This document shows positions 24,205 to 32,056 of a stretch of DNA of 32,161 bases, piece after piece. Numbering within the stretch: the first letter of the stretch is position 1; each line of letters begins with the position of its first letter. The stretch is from assembly GCA_018263435.1 (NCBI GenBank), contig JAANXD010000042.1, positions 12,198-44,358 of the forward strand, read 5' to 3'. Under the pieces are notes generated by a model. It was not told the origin of the DNA. It did no database searches and was given only the letters and a program-made list of their open reading frames with translations. The position numbers and the translations under genes are program-made. The DNA is from Candidatus Scalindua arabica. GTDB lineage: Bacteria > Planctomycetota > Brocadiia > Brocadiales > Scalinduaceae.

Positions 24205-24486
24205 TTAATAGACAATATTATAGAGATCATTAAGTTTTGTATCCAGAAAACCCTTATTCCCACCGGATGGATATACTAGAGCTTTCTTACTGATACAGAT
24301 TACAAGAATCTGACTTCTGCTGATGGCCTTCTTAACCTGAGCCTCCCATTTTTTTGGGTTGATGTCGACCCTGTCAAAAGTCACATTCAACTCTCTTTCC
24401 TTCATACCCTCGTACAACCTTTTGGTCGTATCCGTATCCTCTGCGGCACAGCTCAGAAAAATAGTGTAATCTCTTGATTTACCCAT
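24205..24486 (-). CDS. Short TIR-domain protein, probably truncated
   Basis: A 93-residue TIR-fold protein. YTIFLSCAAEDTDTTKRLYE (7-26) is strand A and the box 1 region, FDRVDINPKKWEAQVKKAI (about 37-55) the BB loop and helix B, and ILVICISKKALVYP strand D. Bacterial TIR domains are about 130 residues and hydrolyse NAD in anti-phage defence. Here the frame ends soon after GFLDTKLNDL, where NADase family members usually have a catalytic Glu (GF-x-x-K-E-type); Lys appears instead. No effector partner (SIR2, Argonaute, SAVED, STING) is adjacent. Interpreted as a decayed or shortened TIR protein. Confidence 0.6.
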   Translation of the reverse strand: MGKSRDYTIFLSCAAEDTDTTKRLYEGMKERELNVTFDRVDINPKKWEAQVKKAISRSQILVICISKKALVYPSGGNKGFLDTKLNDLYNIVY

Positions 24487-24838
24487 ATGACAGACTGTTT
24501 AAAATTTCATTTCTGATATTGATATAGTGTGAATTACTTATATCAGAGTTCTAAACCTAAGTCAATATACTAGGTATGAAGTCATAAAGAAATAGAAGTA
24601 GATAGAATACTGCATCCCGAAGCGGTAGGGGGGGTAACCCTTTACTCCAAACTGAAACTAATAGGACTCCGAAACTGGAAGCTGAGAAATTGTAGAATAC
24701 AGGAATTTCATTTGCTTTAGTAATTTTAGTGTTGATAATATTCACTCATTAACGATCCACTAAGTCCATGTGCATTGTTATGTCTTGGAAGTATATGCGT
24801 TGTTTGATACCTATTATTACTTGTGAGGCCGTATTATA
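24487..24838. other. 352-bp intergenic region with a degenerate tandem repeat
   Basis: No convincing gene. Around 24644-24660 and 24666-24680 the words ACTCCAAACTGAAACTA and ACTCCGAAACTGGAA repeat imperfectly, and a G7 run lies at about 24628-24634. A 62-codon minus-strand frame here looks like translated repeat rather than protein. The promoter of the cNMP-FHA gene must lie at the right end. Confidence 0.4.
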
Positions 24839-25600
24839 ATGAGTATAACTTATAAAAAGGGAGAAGTAATAATTCAACAAGGCTCACATGAAACCTGTGC
24901 CTATATCATTGAGTCCGGCAGGGTTGAAGTATCGTGCATGGTCAATGAGAAGAAAACTGTACTTGCGACCCTAGGGCAGAAACAGCTTGTTGGTGAAATG
25001 TCTTTGATGGAAGACAAACCCAGATCTGTAACGGTTACGGCTATTGAAGACACACGGGTGTCTATAATTGACCGTAAGCAATTTAATAAACTATTAACAG
25101 AGAATCCCAGGAAATTATTCCCAATCATTAAGGCACTCTTTGAAAGGTTGAGAACCGCTAACAAGGATATTGTCCTTATGGAGCGTGTTGATCCTCAAAA
25201 GAAGAAAGCCAAACAGGGTAATATAGTAGGAAAAGGACCTATTGTCCTTACCGCCGTAAACGAATCAAGCATAAAAGCTTTGGGCAGTGTCACGGTGGGG
25301 ATAGCAGATTTCCCCTGCAAAATAGGCCGCTCGATCACAATCGGAGAGGACGATGTCTTTGCAGACAATGACATATCACTTGAAGATAGTACCGGAAAAC
25401 CTCCTTATAATATCTCCTCAAACCATTTTCTGATAGACCGGGTAGACGAGGACTTTATCGTTATAGATAGAGGAAGTAGTCTTGGGACGATCGTCAACGG
25501 TACAAAGGTAGAAGGGTCATGCATTCTGGACGAAAAGGTAAACAAACTGGTGGTTGGAGCACAAGACTCTCCATATGTATTTACACTTGAGATTAAATGA
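24839..25600 (+). CDS. Cyclic-nucleotide-binding / FHA fusion protein
   Basis: A 253-residue cytoplasmic protein. The CRP-type cyclic-nucleotide domain (1-115) has YIIESGRVEV and a phosphate-binding cassette GEMSLMEDKPRSVTV (52-66) with the conserved Arg62, so ligand binding is plausible. No helix-turn-helix follows; instead a linker (VDPQKKKAKQG) leads to an FHA domain with CKIGRS, ISSNHFLIDR and DRGSSLGTIVNGTKV, which binds phosphothreonine. It may link a nucleotide second messenger to Ser/Thr kinase signalling. GAGG lies 10 bases before the ATG. No kinase gene is adjacent. Confidence 0.88.
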   Translation: MSITYKKGEVIIQQGSHETCAYIIESGRVEVSCMVNEKKTVLATLGQKQLVGEMSLMEDKPRSVTVTAIEDTRVSIIDRKQFNKLLTENPRKLFPIIKALFERLRTANKDIVLMERVDPQKKKAKQGNIVGKGPIVLTAVNESSIKALGSVTVGIADFPCKIGRSITIGEDDVFADNDISLEDSTGKPPYNISSNHFLIDRVDEDFIVIDRGSSLGTIVNGTKVEGSCILDEKVNKLVVGAQDSPYVFTLEIK

Positions 25601-25679
25601 AGATTCAGAAATACACGCAATATATATAGCAACATCAGAATCTCAAGCCTGCTAATAGCCTTACTGGGAATTATACTTC

Positions 25680-26561
25680 TTATTGTTTTCGCCTTGCAGA
25701 GATTATGCGTTCTTTTCCTTGCAGGTCTTTGGATATTTCAATATCTCCGTAATGCCTCTCGCTTTCCACAAGCATTATAATCGTATCTGACTGTGTTTCT
25801 CCAATCTCAATAACCAGGTACCCGTCAGGCATTAACCAATCAGAGGCGTCTCTGATTATACGTCTGTAGAAACATAATCCATCCTTTTCGGCAACTAATG
25901 CTTCCCGTGGCTCATGATCCCTTAGCTCAGGTTCCAGATTCTTCCACTCCGATTCGCTTACGTAAGGAGGATTTGAGACAATAAAGTCTACGCTTCCTTG
26001 GTCAATATGACTGATGAATGCACCGGAGAGGTCTCCATGCAGGAAATGTACTTTGTCAACGACGTTGTGTTTCTGGGCATTTGCCTTCGCTATTTCAAGT
26101 GCTTCCTGTGATATATCGCTTGCATATATTTCTACATTACTGAGGTTTTTGGCTAGAGACACGGCAATGTTGCCTGAACCGGTTCCTATGTCCATAATGG
26201 TTATCTTCCTGTTTGAATACCGTTTGTCTTGTGCGTTTTCCAGGACTGTTTCTACAAGTATTTCTGTTTCCGGCCTGGGTATCAGGACACATTCATTTAC
26301 GAAAAAGTCAAGTGACATAAACTCTACTCGGTGTGTAATATATTGAAGGGGAACATGTCTTATCCTTTCATTGATTAGTTCCTTGTACCAGCTGATATCG
26401 GCATCACTAATAATTTCATCAGGATTTGTGTAGAGTCTTGTCCTGTCGCATGATAGTACAAAGGACAGTAGAGTATCGGCATTTATACCGGGGGGATCTA
26501 TATCCGCCTCTTTTAAAGTGGTTATTGCCCATTTCAGTATATTGCGAATAGTATTTCTCAT
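25680..26561 (-). CDS. prmC: Peptide chain release factor N5-glutamine methyltransferase
   Basis: A 293-residue HemK/PrmC enzyme that methylates the glutamine of the GGQ loop of release factors. The N-terminal helical substrate domain (1-75) is followed by IPRPETE (94-100), SAM motif DIGTGSG (124-130) and the substrate glutamine motif NPPY (197-200). It lies downstream of its substrate gene prfA in the usual rpmE-prfA-prmC order. The 129-bp spacer is almost filled by a palindromic element, and no Shine-Dalgarno sequence precedes ATG 26561 (upstream minus-strand bases are CCCCTTTTATCTTTT), so its translation is probably affected. Confidence 0.95.
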   Translation of the reverse strand: MRNTIRNILKWAITTLKEADIDPPGINADTLLSFVLSCDRTRLYTNPDEIISDADISWYKELINERIRHVPLQYITHRVEFMSLDFFVNECVLIPRPETEILVETVLENAQDKRYSNRKITIMDIGTGSGNIAVSLAKNLSNVEIYASDISQEALEIAKANAQKHNVVDKVHFLHGDLSGAFISHIDQGSVDFIVSNPPYVSESEWKNLEPELRDHEPREALVAEKDGLCFYRRIIRDASDWLMPDGYLVIEIGETQSDTIIMLVESERHYGDIEISKDLQGKERIISARRKQ

Positions 26562-26567
26562 AAAAGA

Positions 26568-26685
26568 TAAAAGGGGACAGGCTACTTTTTTGATAAAGGT
26601 AAAATGTCTGGACTTGGTTTTTCTACAGATAACTGGAGTGGAAGTAATAAGATATATTAGGCATAAAGTAGCCTGTCCCCTTTTA
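26568..26685. mobile_element. MITE/REP-like element with 21-bp perfect terminal inverted repeats
   Basis: The left arm 26568-26588 begins TAAAAGGGGACAGGCTACTT, and 26665-26685 is its exact reverse complement, with 76 bp between. The arms carry the core GGGGACAGGCTAC. It sits between the prfA stop (26691-26693) and the prmC ATG (26561). From memory, this GGGGACAGGCTAC word recurs at ends of small non-autonomous elements linked with RAYT/IS200-like transposases; that link is not checked here. No transposase is in the window. If transcribed, the arms would form a long hairpin. Confidence 0.75.
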
Positions 26686-26690
26686 TGGTA

Positions 26691-27788
26691 TTACAGGGTG
26701 GCAGCTAATTCCTTCATCTTCTCTTGCTTACCGTAATTTGTCATTGCCTCAATCAATTCGTCTATTTCACCAAGCATGATTTTTTCCAGATTGTATAGAT
26801 TGAGATTTATTCGGTGGTCGGTTACCCTGTTTTGTGGAAAGTTGTATGTACGGATCTTTTCGCTTCTGTCGCCGGAGCCTATCTGGGTGCGCCGTGTCTT
26901 GTCACGTTCATCCTTTTTTTGATCCTGCAGAAAAGTATAGAGACGGCTTCGCAGTATACGCATTGCCTTTGCACGGTTTCTGTGTTGTGATTTTTCGTCC
27001 ATGCACTTAACAACCAGTCCGGTGGGAGAATGGGTTATTCTAATGGCAGAACTGGTTTTGTTGACCTTCTGTCCTCCCGGTCCGGAAGAACGAAATGTGT
27101 CGACGGCGATATCCTTGGGGTCTATCTTGATTTCAACATCTTCAACTTCCGGCAAGACAGCGACTGTTGCTGCTGAGGTGTGTATCCTTCCACTTGTTTC
27201 TGTGGTAGGAACCCTCTGTACACGGTGGGTTCCACTTTCAAAACATAATTTGCTATAAACTGATTCTCCAGAAATAGAGAAGGTTATTTCTTTGAAACCT
27301 CCAATTTCAGTATAGCTGGAATCTAATATTTCAGTTTTCCATTTCTGCTTTTCGGCATATTTTGTATACATCTTGAAGAGATCGGCAGCAAACAGCGCTG
27401 CTTCGTCGCCACCGGTTCCAGCCCGAATCTCCATTATCGCATTCTTGTCAGAATCATCACCTTCTGTAAAGAAACATCCCTTAACCTCTTCAAACAGCTC
27501 TTGTTCTTTTTCTTCAAGATTGTCGAGTTCGTCCCTGGCCATGTTGTTTAAATCTTTATCGCCATCATTTTCGGCAAGAATGGCCCTGGCGTCTTCCTTT
27601 TGTTTTAGTGTTTCGTCCAGTTGGAGATATTTGGCTACGAACTTTGAAAGCCTGCCGTGCTCTTTAACGTAGGATGTATATCTGATATTGTCGGATATAA
27701 CCTCCGGATCAGACAAATGCTTTTCCAGCTCATTATGACGTTCAAACATCTCCTTCAGCTTCTTTAGGAGTTTGTCATTTATCTGCAC
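26691..27788 (-). CDS. prfA: Peptide chain release factor 1
   Basis: A 365-residue class I release factor that reads UAA and UAG stop codons. The tripeptide anticodon region is [13 protein letters not shown] (PTT at 194-196) and the catalytic GGQ is at 238-240 within [11 protein letters not shown]. The acceptor-independent N-terminal helices (1-110) and the C-terminal [14 protein letters not shown] match the family. The start is GTG at 27788 with GGAG 7 bases upstream; it overlaps the end of rpmE by 14 bp, so the two genes are translationally coupled. Confidence 0.96.
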   Translation of the reverse strand: MQINDKLLKKLKEMFERHNELEKHLSDPEVISDNIRYTSYVKEHGRLSKFVAKYLQLDETLKQKEDARAILAENDGDKDLNNMARDELDNLEEKEQELFEEVKGCFFTEGDDSDKNAIMEIRAGTGGDEAALFAADLFKMYTKYAEKQKWKTEILDSSYTEIGGFKEITFSISGESVYSKLCFESGTHRVQRVPTTETSGRIHTSAATVAVLPEVEDVEIKIDPKDIAVDTFRSSGPGGQKVNKTSSAIRITHSPTGLVVKCMDEKSQHRNRAKAMRILRSRLYTFLQDQKKDERDKTRRTQIGSGDRSEKIRTYNFPQNRVTDHRINLNLYNLEKIMLGEIDELIEAMTNYGKQEKMKELAATL

Positions 27789-28083
27789 TACTATTCTCCG
27801 GTTTTTCTTCTACTGCAACTGCACTCTGGTCATCCGTCCCACTATCACCGGTAGGCTTTGTCGAATCGCCTTGAGCAGAATCTTTAGTCCATTTGAATTT
27901 CTGCTTAAAGCGTTCAACCCTTCCGGCGCTGTCAACAAATTTCTGCTTTCCGGTATAAAACGGATGGCACTTGGAGCAAACCTCTACTGCAATCTTACTT
28001 TGTGTTGATCGTGTTTTAAAAGTTTCTCCACAGCCGCAGGTAACAGTGGTCTCTACATATTCTGGATGAATTCCTTCTTTCAT
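27775..28083 (-). CDS. rpmE: 50S ribosomal protein L31 (zinc-ribbon type) with acidic tail
   Basis: A 102-residue protein. Residues 1-70 match the C+ form of L31 with [20 protein letters not shown], then [20 protein letters not shown]; Cys16/18 and Cys37/40 are the zinc ligands. The last 30 residues (after [11 protein letters not shown]) form an acidic, Ser/Asp/Glu-rich extension not found in short bacterial L31. The ATG at 28083 is the natural start with GGAGA about 10 bases upstream; an upstream in-frame ATG at 28113 adds ten unlikely residues. First gene of the rpmE-prfA-prmC operon. Confidence 0.94.
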   Translation of the reverse strand: MKEGIHPEYVETTVTCGCGETFKTRSTQSKIAVEVCSKCHPFYTGKQKFVDSAGRVERFKQKFKWTKDSAQGDSTKPTGDSGTDDQSAVAVEEKPENSSADK

Positions 28084-28569
28084 TGATAATCGTCTCCATT
28101 CAATAAAACACATTTTAAAAAATTAATAATCTAAATATCATTTATAATTGCACGTTTGTAACTATTTTGCGTGAGTTTACGTAACTATTCATGATATCAG
28201 AGAACATAAACTACTGCAACACAAAAAACATTAGAGAACCTGCCATTAGCGGTTATCTTATTGTTAAATTACAATACTTTAAGGCGTGGTTTCATTTATA
28301 TAAGCCAACTTGATGATTTATCTACTATTTATTGCTTTCATTATTTTGGTAATATTACCCACATTATCCACAAAATTGATTATTCTAAAAGTATATGTGT
28401 GAGGCTAGTTTGTATTTGACACTATAGCCTTAAACTGATATCCTCACTGCACTTATTAAGAAAAGGGTAGTATTTCGCGTTAATGTTTTGTAACATCTTT
28501 GCTCCATATTTACAAAAGGCACGGTTTTTGATAACTGTATGTAGATTATCAAAAGATAATGCAATCTAG
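28084..28569. promoter_or_regulatory. 486-bp intergenic region with rpmE and plus-strand promoter candidates
   Basis: AT-rich. The word GTAACTATT is repeated at 28158-28166 and 28181-28189 (23-bp spacing) upstream of rpmE. On the plus strand TTGACA at 28416-28421, then 17 bp, then TATCCT at 28439-28444 form a good sigma-70-like pair directed towards hldE. No intact gene was seen. Confidence 0.45.
28416..28444 (+). promoter_or_regulatory. Candidate sigma-70-like promoter for the hldE-gmhA operon
   Basis: TTGACA (perfect -35) and TATCCT (four of six to -10 consensus) with 17-bp spacing, 333 bp before the hldE ATG. The remnant gene lies between, so this may originally have driven that gene. Confidence 0.4.
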
Positions 28570-28761
28570 TATGGAGAGTGTGCACTTGAGTTAGGTTATT
28601 CTTTCTTTAATTCTAGGGTATTGCGAACAGCAGTCAGCTATGTATTTGCGGAAAGCGGACGTACACATTCATTTAATGAGATTGAAGGATGGCTTAAGGA
28701 AGCCGGGTTCTGTGACCGAGCGAGGATGGATTTAAGCTTCCCAGGTTCATTTCTGTTTTGA
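28570..28761 (+). pseudogene. O-methyltransferase C-terminal remnant
   Basis: A 63-codon frame between TAG 28567 and TGA 28759-28761. It includes FNEIEGWLKEAGF and ends LSFPGSFLF, the last helix and strand of HIOMT/acetylserotonin-type O-methyltransferases (consensus T-x-x-E-[FW]-x-x-W-L-x-x-A-G-F and P-x-S-[LF]). No start or SAM site remains, so it is a gene end left by rearrangement. Its stop is 15 bp before the hldE ATG. The similarity is a short motif, hence the moderate confidence. Confidence 0.5.
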
Positions 28762-28776
28762 CAGGAAGGAAATAAT

Positions 28777-30276
28777 ATGTCTGAAAATCTTGTACATATC
28801 CTATCAAATATCGGTAAGCCAGATATCATTTTGGTAGGTGATTTTATGCTGGACAAGTATGTCTGGGGCGAAGTCAACCGTATATCGCAGGAAGCTCCAA
28901 TTCCTGTATTGAATGTAACATCTGAGGAGGTAAGACCGGGTGGGGCTGGAAGTGTTGCAAACAACCTTGCACACCTTGGAGCTAATGTTTCCTGCTATGG
29001 GGTTATTGGTAATGACAATGAAGGCAAACTGCTGTTAGACAACTTAAATAATTTAGGAGTCGATACAGAAGGAATTGTTCAAGATTCGGACAGGCCAACA
29101 ACCGTAAAGGTCAGAATGATGGGACATCTTCAATCTGCAGGAAAAGGTATTCAACAGCTTTTGAGAATTGATTATGAAAAGACTGATGATATTGAAAAGG
29201 AAAAACAGGAAGAAATTATAAACAAGATTGAAGGCAGAATTCAGCAAGTTGATATAGTACTGATTTCTGATATGAACAAAGGATTGTTATCCAGACGAAT
29301 CCTGGACGCTGTTATCAAATCATGTAAAGACCACAAAGTGCCCGTTATAGTAGATCCGGGGCTTACTAAAGACTATGAAATATATAAAGGTGCGACTGCG
29401 ATAACACCTAACCGGTTTGAAACAAAACTGTCAGCCGGGATTAAGATAACGGATGTTAACAGTATGAAATCTGCCGGAAAGAAATTGCTGGAAGAGAATT
29501 CATTTGAGTACGTTATTATAACTGCAGATAAGGATGGAATGTTTTTATACAGTAGGGATGGAGAATGCAAATTGATTCCTACCGTACCCAAAGATGTCTA
29601 TGATGTCAGTGGTGCGGGGGATATGGTTCTGAGTGTTTTCGGATTTGTTGTGGGAAGTAAAAACAGTTTTGAGGATGCCGCCATGATTGCAAACGTTGCA
29701 GCCGGGGTTGAGGTGGGAAAGATTGGTGCCGTACCTGTCAGTAAGAGTGAGGTATTGAGTGAACTTATGGGAGGGTCAAATCCTCTTTACGCAAAGATTA
29801 AGGTACTGGATGAGCTTGAAGAAATACTTGATGGACACAGAAAAGAAAACAAAAAGATTGTGTTTACAAATGGATGTTTTGACATACTTCATATCGGTCA
29901 CATAGAATACCTTAAATTTTCCAGGAAACAGGGTGATGTACTGGTAATTGGGCTTAATACTGACAGATCGGTAAGAGAGCAAAAGGGTGACAAAAGGCCA
30001 TTTGTTTCAGAGGATGAAAGGGCGAGGCTGATATCTGCACTGGAAGATGTGGGTTATGTAATCCTTTTTGATGAACTAACACCTGATAAACTTATTAGAA
30101 GGATAAAACCTGACGTTCTTGTAAAAGGGGAAGACTGGAAGGAAAAGGGAGTAGTAGGACGTGAATTTGTCGAATCTTATGGTGGTAAAGTGATCTTAGC
30201 ACCCTTAGTGAAAGATGTTTCCACAACTGATATTGTTTCAAGGATTTTGGAAAGAAGTGGGCAAGCCCTGTTATAA
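28777..30276 (+). CDS. hldE: Bifunctional D-glycero-beta-D-manno-heptose-7-phosphate kinase / 1-phosphate adenylyltransferase
   Basis: A 499-residue fusion. Residues 1-325 are a PfkB-type kinase phosphorylating D-glycero-D-manno-heptose 7-phosphate at C1, with GGAGSVANN (about 54-62) and the catalytic DVSGAGDMV (Asp282). Residues 345-499 are the adenylyltransferase with TNGCFDILHIGH (364-375, HxGH). The products feed ADP-heptose for the lipopolysaccharide inner core. An AAGGA sequence lies 7 bases before the ATG, and it is followed after 2 bp by gmhA. Length and domain order match the proteobacterial enzyme. Confidence 0.96.
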   Translation: MSENLVHILSNIGKPDIILVGDFMLDKYVWGEVNRISQEAPIPVLNVTSEEVRPGGAGSVANNLAHLGANVSCYGVIGNDNEGKLLLDNLNNLGVDTEGIVQDSDRPTTVKVRMMGHLQSAGKGIQQLLRIDYEKTDDIEKEKQEEIINKIEGRIQQVDIVLISDMNKGLLSRRILDAVIKSCKDHKVPVIVDPGLTKDYEIYKGATAITPNRFETKLSAGIKITDVNSMKSAGKKLLEENSFEYVIITADKDGMFLYSRDGECKLIPTVPKDVYDVSGAGDMVLSVFGFVVGSKNSFEDAAMIANVAAGVEVGKIGAVPVSKSEVLSELMGGSNPLYAKIKVLDELEEILDGHRKENKKIVFTNGCFDILHIGHIEYLKFSRKQGDVLVIGLNTDRSVREQKGDKRPFVSEDERARLISALEDVGYVILFDELTPDKLIRRIKPDVLVKGEDWKEKGVVGREFVESYGGKVILAPLVKDVSTTDIVSRILERSGQALL

Positions 30277-30278
30277 AA

Positions 30279-30848
30279 ATGAAAAGTGAAATAGAAGAAT
30301 CACTGGCAGAAAGTATAAAGCTGAGGACAGAACTGCTCTCTGATAGTGTTGAGACTATTATTCAGGTTGCAAACGTATCTGTAGATGCGTTTAAGTCCGG
30401 CCATTCATTATACCTCATGGGTAATGGTGGGAGTGCTGCAGATGCACAACATATAGCCGGGGAACTTGTGGGCAGGTTTAAAAAGGACAGAAAACCGCTG
30501 CCAGCGCTTGCGTTAACTACTGATACGTCAGTGTTGACGGCAATTGCCAATGATTATGGATATGATCACTGTTTTGAGAAGCAGGTAGAGGCATTTGTTA
30601 AAGACGGCGATGTTGTTTTTGGATTAAGTACAAGTGGTAATTCCACGAGTATCATCAATGCCATAGTATCAGCTGGTAAAAAGGGAGCGAAGACTATAGC
30701 CTTTACCGGGGAAGATGGAGGCAAGCTTAAAGAATTGGTGGATGTCTGCCTGATGATTCCATCCTCAGATACAGCTCGCATACAGGAATGTCATATAACT
30801 ATTGGTCATATTCTGTGTTCAATAATAGAAAAAGAGTTATTTGGATAA
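30279..30848 (+). CDS. gmhA: Sedoheptulose-7-phosphate isomerase
   Basis: A 189-residue SIS-domain enzyme, the first step of ADP-heptose synthesis. The phosphosugar-binding NGGSAADAQHIAGE (49-62) contains His58 and Glu62, the zinc ligands in the E. coli enzyme, and STSGNST (117-123) is the second phosphate loop. RIQECHITIGH (167-177) supplies the equivalents of Gln172 and His180 (Gln169, His177). The ATG lies 2 bp after the hldE stop, so the two are coupled. It overlaps the next frame (30788 onward) by 61 bp if that start is right. Confidence 0.95.
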   Translation: MKSEIEESLAESIKLRTELLSDSVETIIQVANVSVDAFKSGHSLYLMGNGGSAADAQHIAGELVGRFKKDRKPLPALALTTDTSVLTAIANDYGYDHCFEKQVEAFVKDGDVVFGLSTSGNSTSIINAIVSAGKKGAKTIAFTGEDGGKLKELVDVCLMIPSSDTARIQECHITIGHILCSIIEKELFG

Positions 30849-32056
30849 TATACCTGAATACTTTAAATATACTTAATTTGGAAAACATTAAGACAGGTGA
30901 AGATCTAAATATTTTCCTTATTAATAATAAATTTGCTGATTGTATGAATAAGGAAATGTCTGAGTTAATAGCTTGTCCAGACTACTCCAGTGCGATTATA
31001 TTTATTAATGGAGGCCAGAAGCAAAAGAGTAATAAAATATGTGATGATGAGAAAGTATTTTTCTACCTGAAAGAACCAATTGAAGAATATGAATTATTAA
31101 AAGCTATAAAGAGTGGCTTTAACTATCTTAACTCAACCTATGAGTGTAAATGGTTATATTCAAAAGTGGATTATCAAACAAGGGAATTAAGCAGTCTTAA
31201 TGAAATTGGTATGACCCTTTCTTCGGAACAGGATTATGACAAACTGTTGGATTTAATTCTTTCAAAAAGCAGGGAAGTAACTAATTGTGATGCAGGAAGC
31301 CTGTATCTACTGGAAGAAAATGATGATACAGGGAACAGGTTAATATTTAAACTAGTACAAAATGATACCCTTGCCAATCTGGAATTTGAGGAATATTCCT
31401 TGCCTATTACGAGGACAAGTTTGGCGGGATATGTTACTCTCACCGGAGAATTTCTCAACCTGGAGGATGCCTACAAAATACCCAAAGATGTAGATTATAC
31501 ATTTAATAAGACTTTTGATAAGAAATTTAACTATCGTACGAAGTCAATGCTGATGGTACCAATGAAAGATCACAGGAATAAGACTATTGGTGTACTGCAG
31601 TTAATAAACAGGAAGAAATCAAAAGACGTTATACTGGCATCTGATTCGGTTGTTGAGAATGAGGTCATACCTTTTAATGAGAAAACCTTCGGGCTGATAA
31701 GTTCACTTGCCAGCCAGGCTGCCGTGTCTATCGAAAATAATTTATTGTACCAGAGCATACAGAACCTGTTTGAAGGATTCGTCAAGGCTTCCGTACTTAC
31801 TATTGAGCAGCGAGACCCCACAACCTGTGGTCACTCTGAAAGGGTTTCTGTATTGACCGTAGGCCTGGCAGAGGTGGTTAATAGGACAACAAGCGGGAAG
31901 TACGGGGACATACATTTTACCAGTGACCATCTGAGGGAATTAAGATACGCTGGCTTACTGCATGATTTTGGTAAGGTAGGTGTGCGTGAAGGTGTACTGG
32001 TAAAGGCAGACAAGCTGTATCCTGGAGATCTGGAATATATGACTCTGTTGATTTAA
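30788..32056 (+). CDS. GAF / HD-GYP cyclic-di-GMP phosphodiesterase-like protein, disrupted
   Basis: The visible 422 residues are a partial receiver-like N-terminus (about 1-115, ending YLKEPIEEYELLKAIKSGF), a GAF domain (about 138-320) and the start of an HD-GYP domain. CGHSERV (His349) and LLHDFGKVG (His392, Asp393) are present, but the GYP signature and the remaining third of the domain are absent. The frame ends in MTLLI, coded by an inverted-repeat element that begins at about 32039, so the gene is interrupted and the product inactive unless the rest is restored. The start at ATG 30788 overlaps gmhA by 61 bp and lacks a Shine-Dalgarno sequence; a later start is possible. Confidence 0.8.
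   Translation: MSYNYWSYSVFNNRKRVIWIIYLNTLNILNLENIKTGEDLNIFLINNKFADCMNKEMSELIACPDYSSAIIFINGGQKQKSNKICDDEKVFFYLKEPIEEYELLKAIKSGFNYLNSTYECKWLYSKVDYQTRELSSLNEIGMTLSSEQDYDKLLDLILSKSREVTNCDAGSLYLLEENDDTGNRLIFKLVQNDTLANLEFEEYSLPITRTSLAGYVTLTGEFLNLEDAYKIPKDVDYTFNKTFDKKFNYRTKSMLMVPMKDHRNKTIGVLQLINRKKSKDVILASDSVVENEVIPFNEKTFGLISSLASQAAVSIENNLLYQSIQNLFEGFVKASVLTIEQRDPTTCGHSERVSVLTVGLAEVVNRTTSGKYGDIHFTSDHLRELRYAGLLHDFGKVGVREGVLVKADKLYPGDLEYMTLLI

Noticed and set aside
24557-24745. 62-codon minus-strand frame rich in hydrophobic residues
   Set aside because: It arises from the degenerate tandem repeat and the G run; no start site or family signature supports it.
25586-25647. Inverted pair CTTGAGATT/AATCTCAAG between two convergent genes
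   Set aside because: The 44-base loop and lack of a T-run make a terminator unlikely; the 9-bp match may be chance in AT-rich DNA.
28158-28189. GTAACTATT direct repeats as a Zur box for rpmE
   Set aside because: The words are direct, not palindromic, and do not match a Zur consensus; only the repeat itself is recorded.
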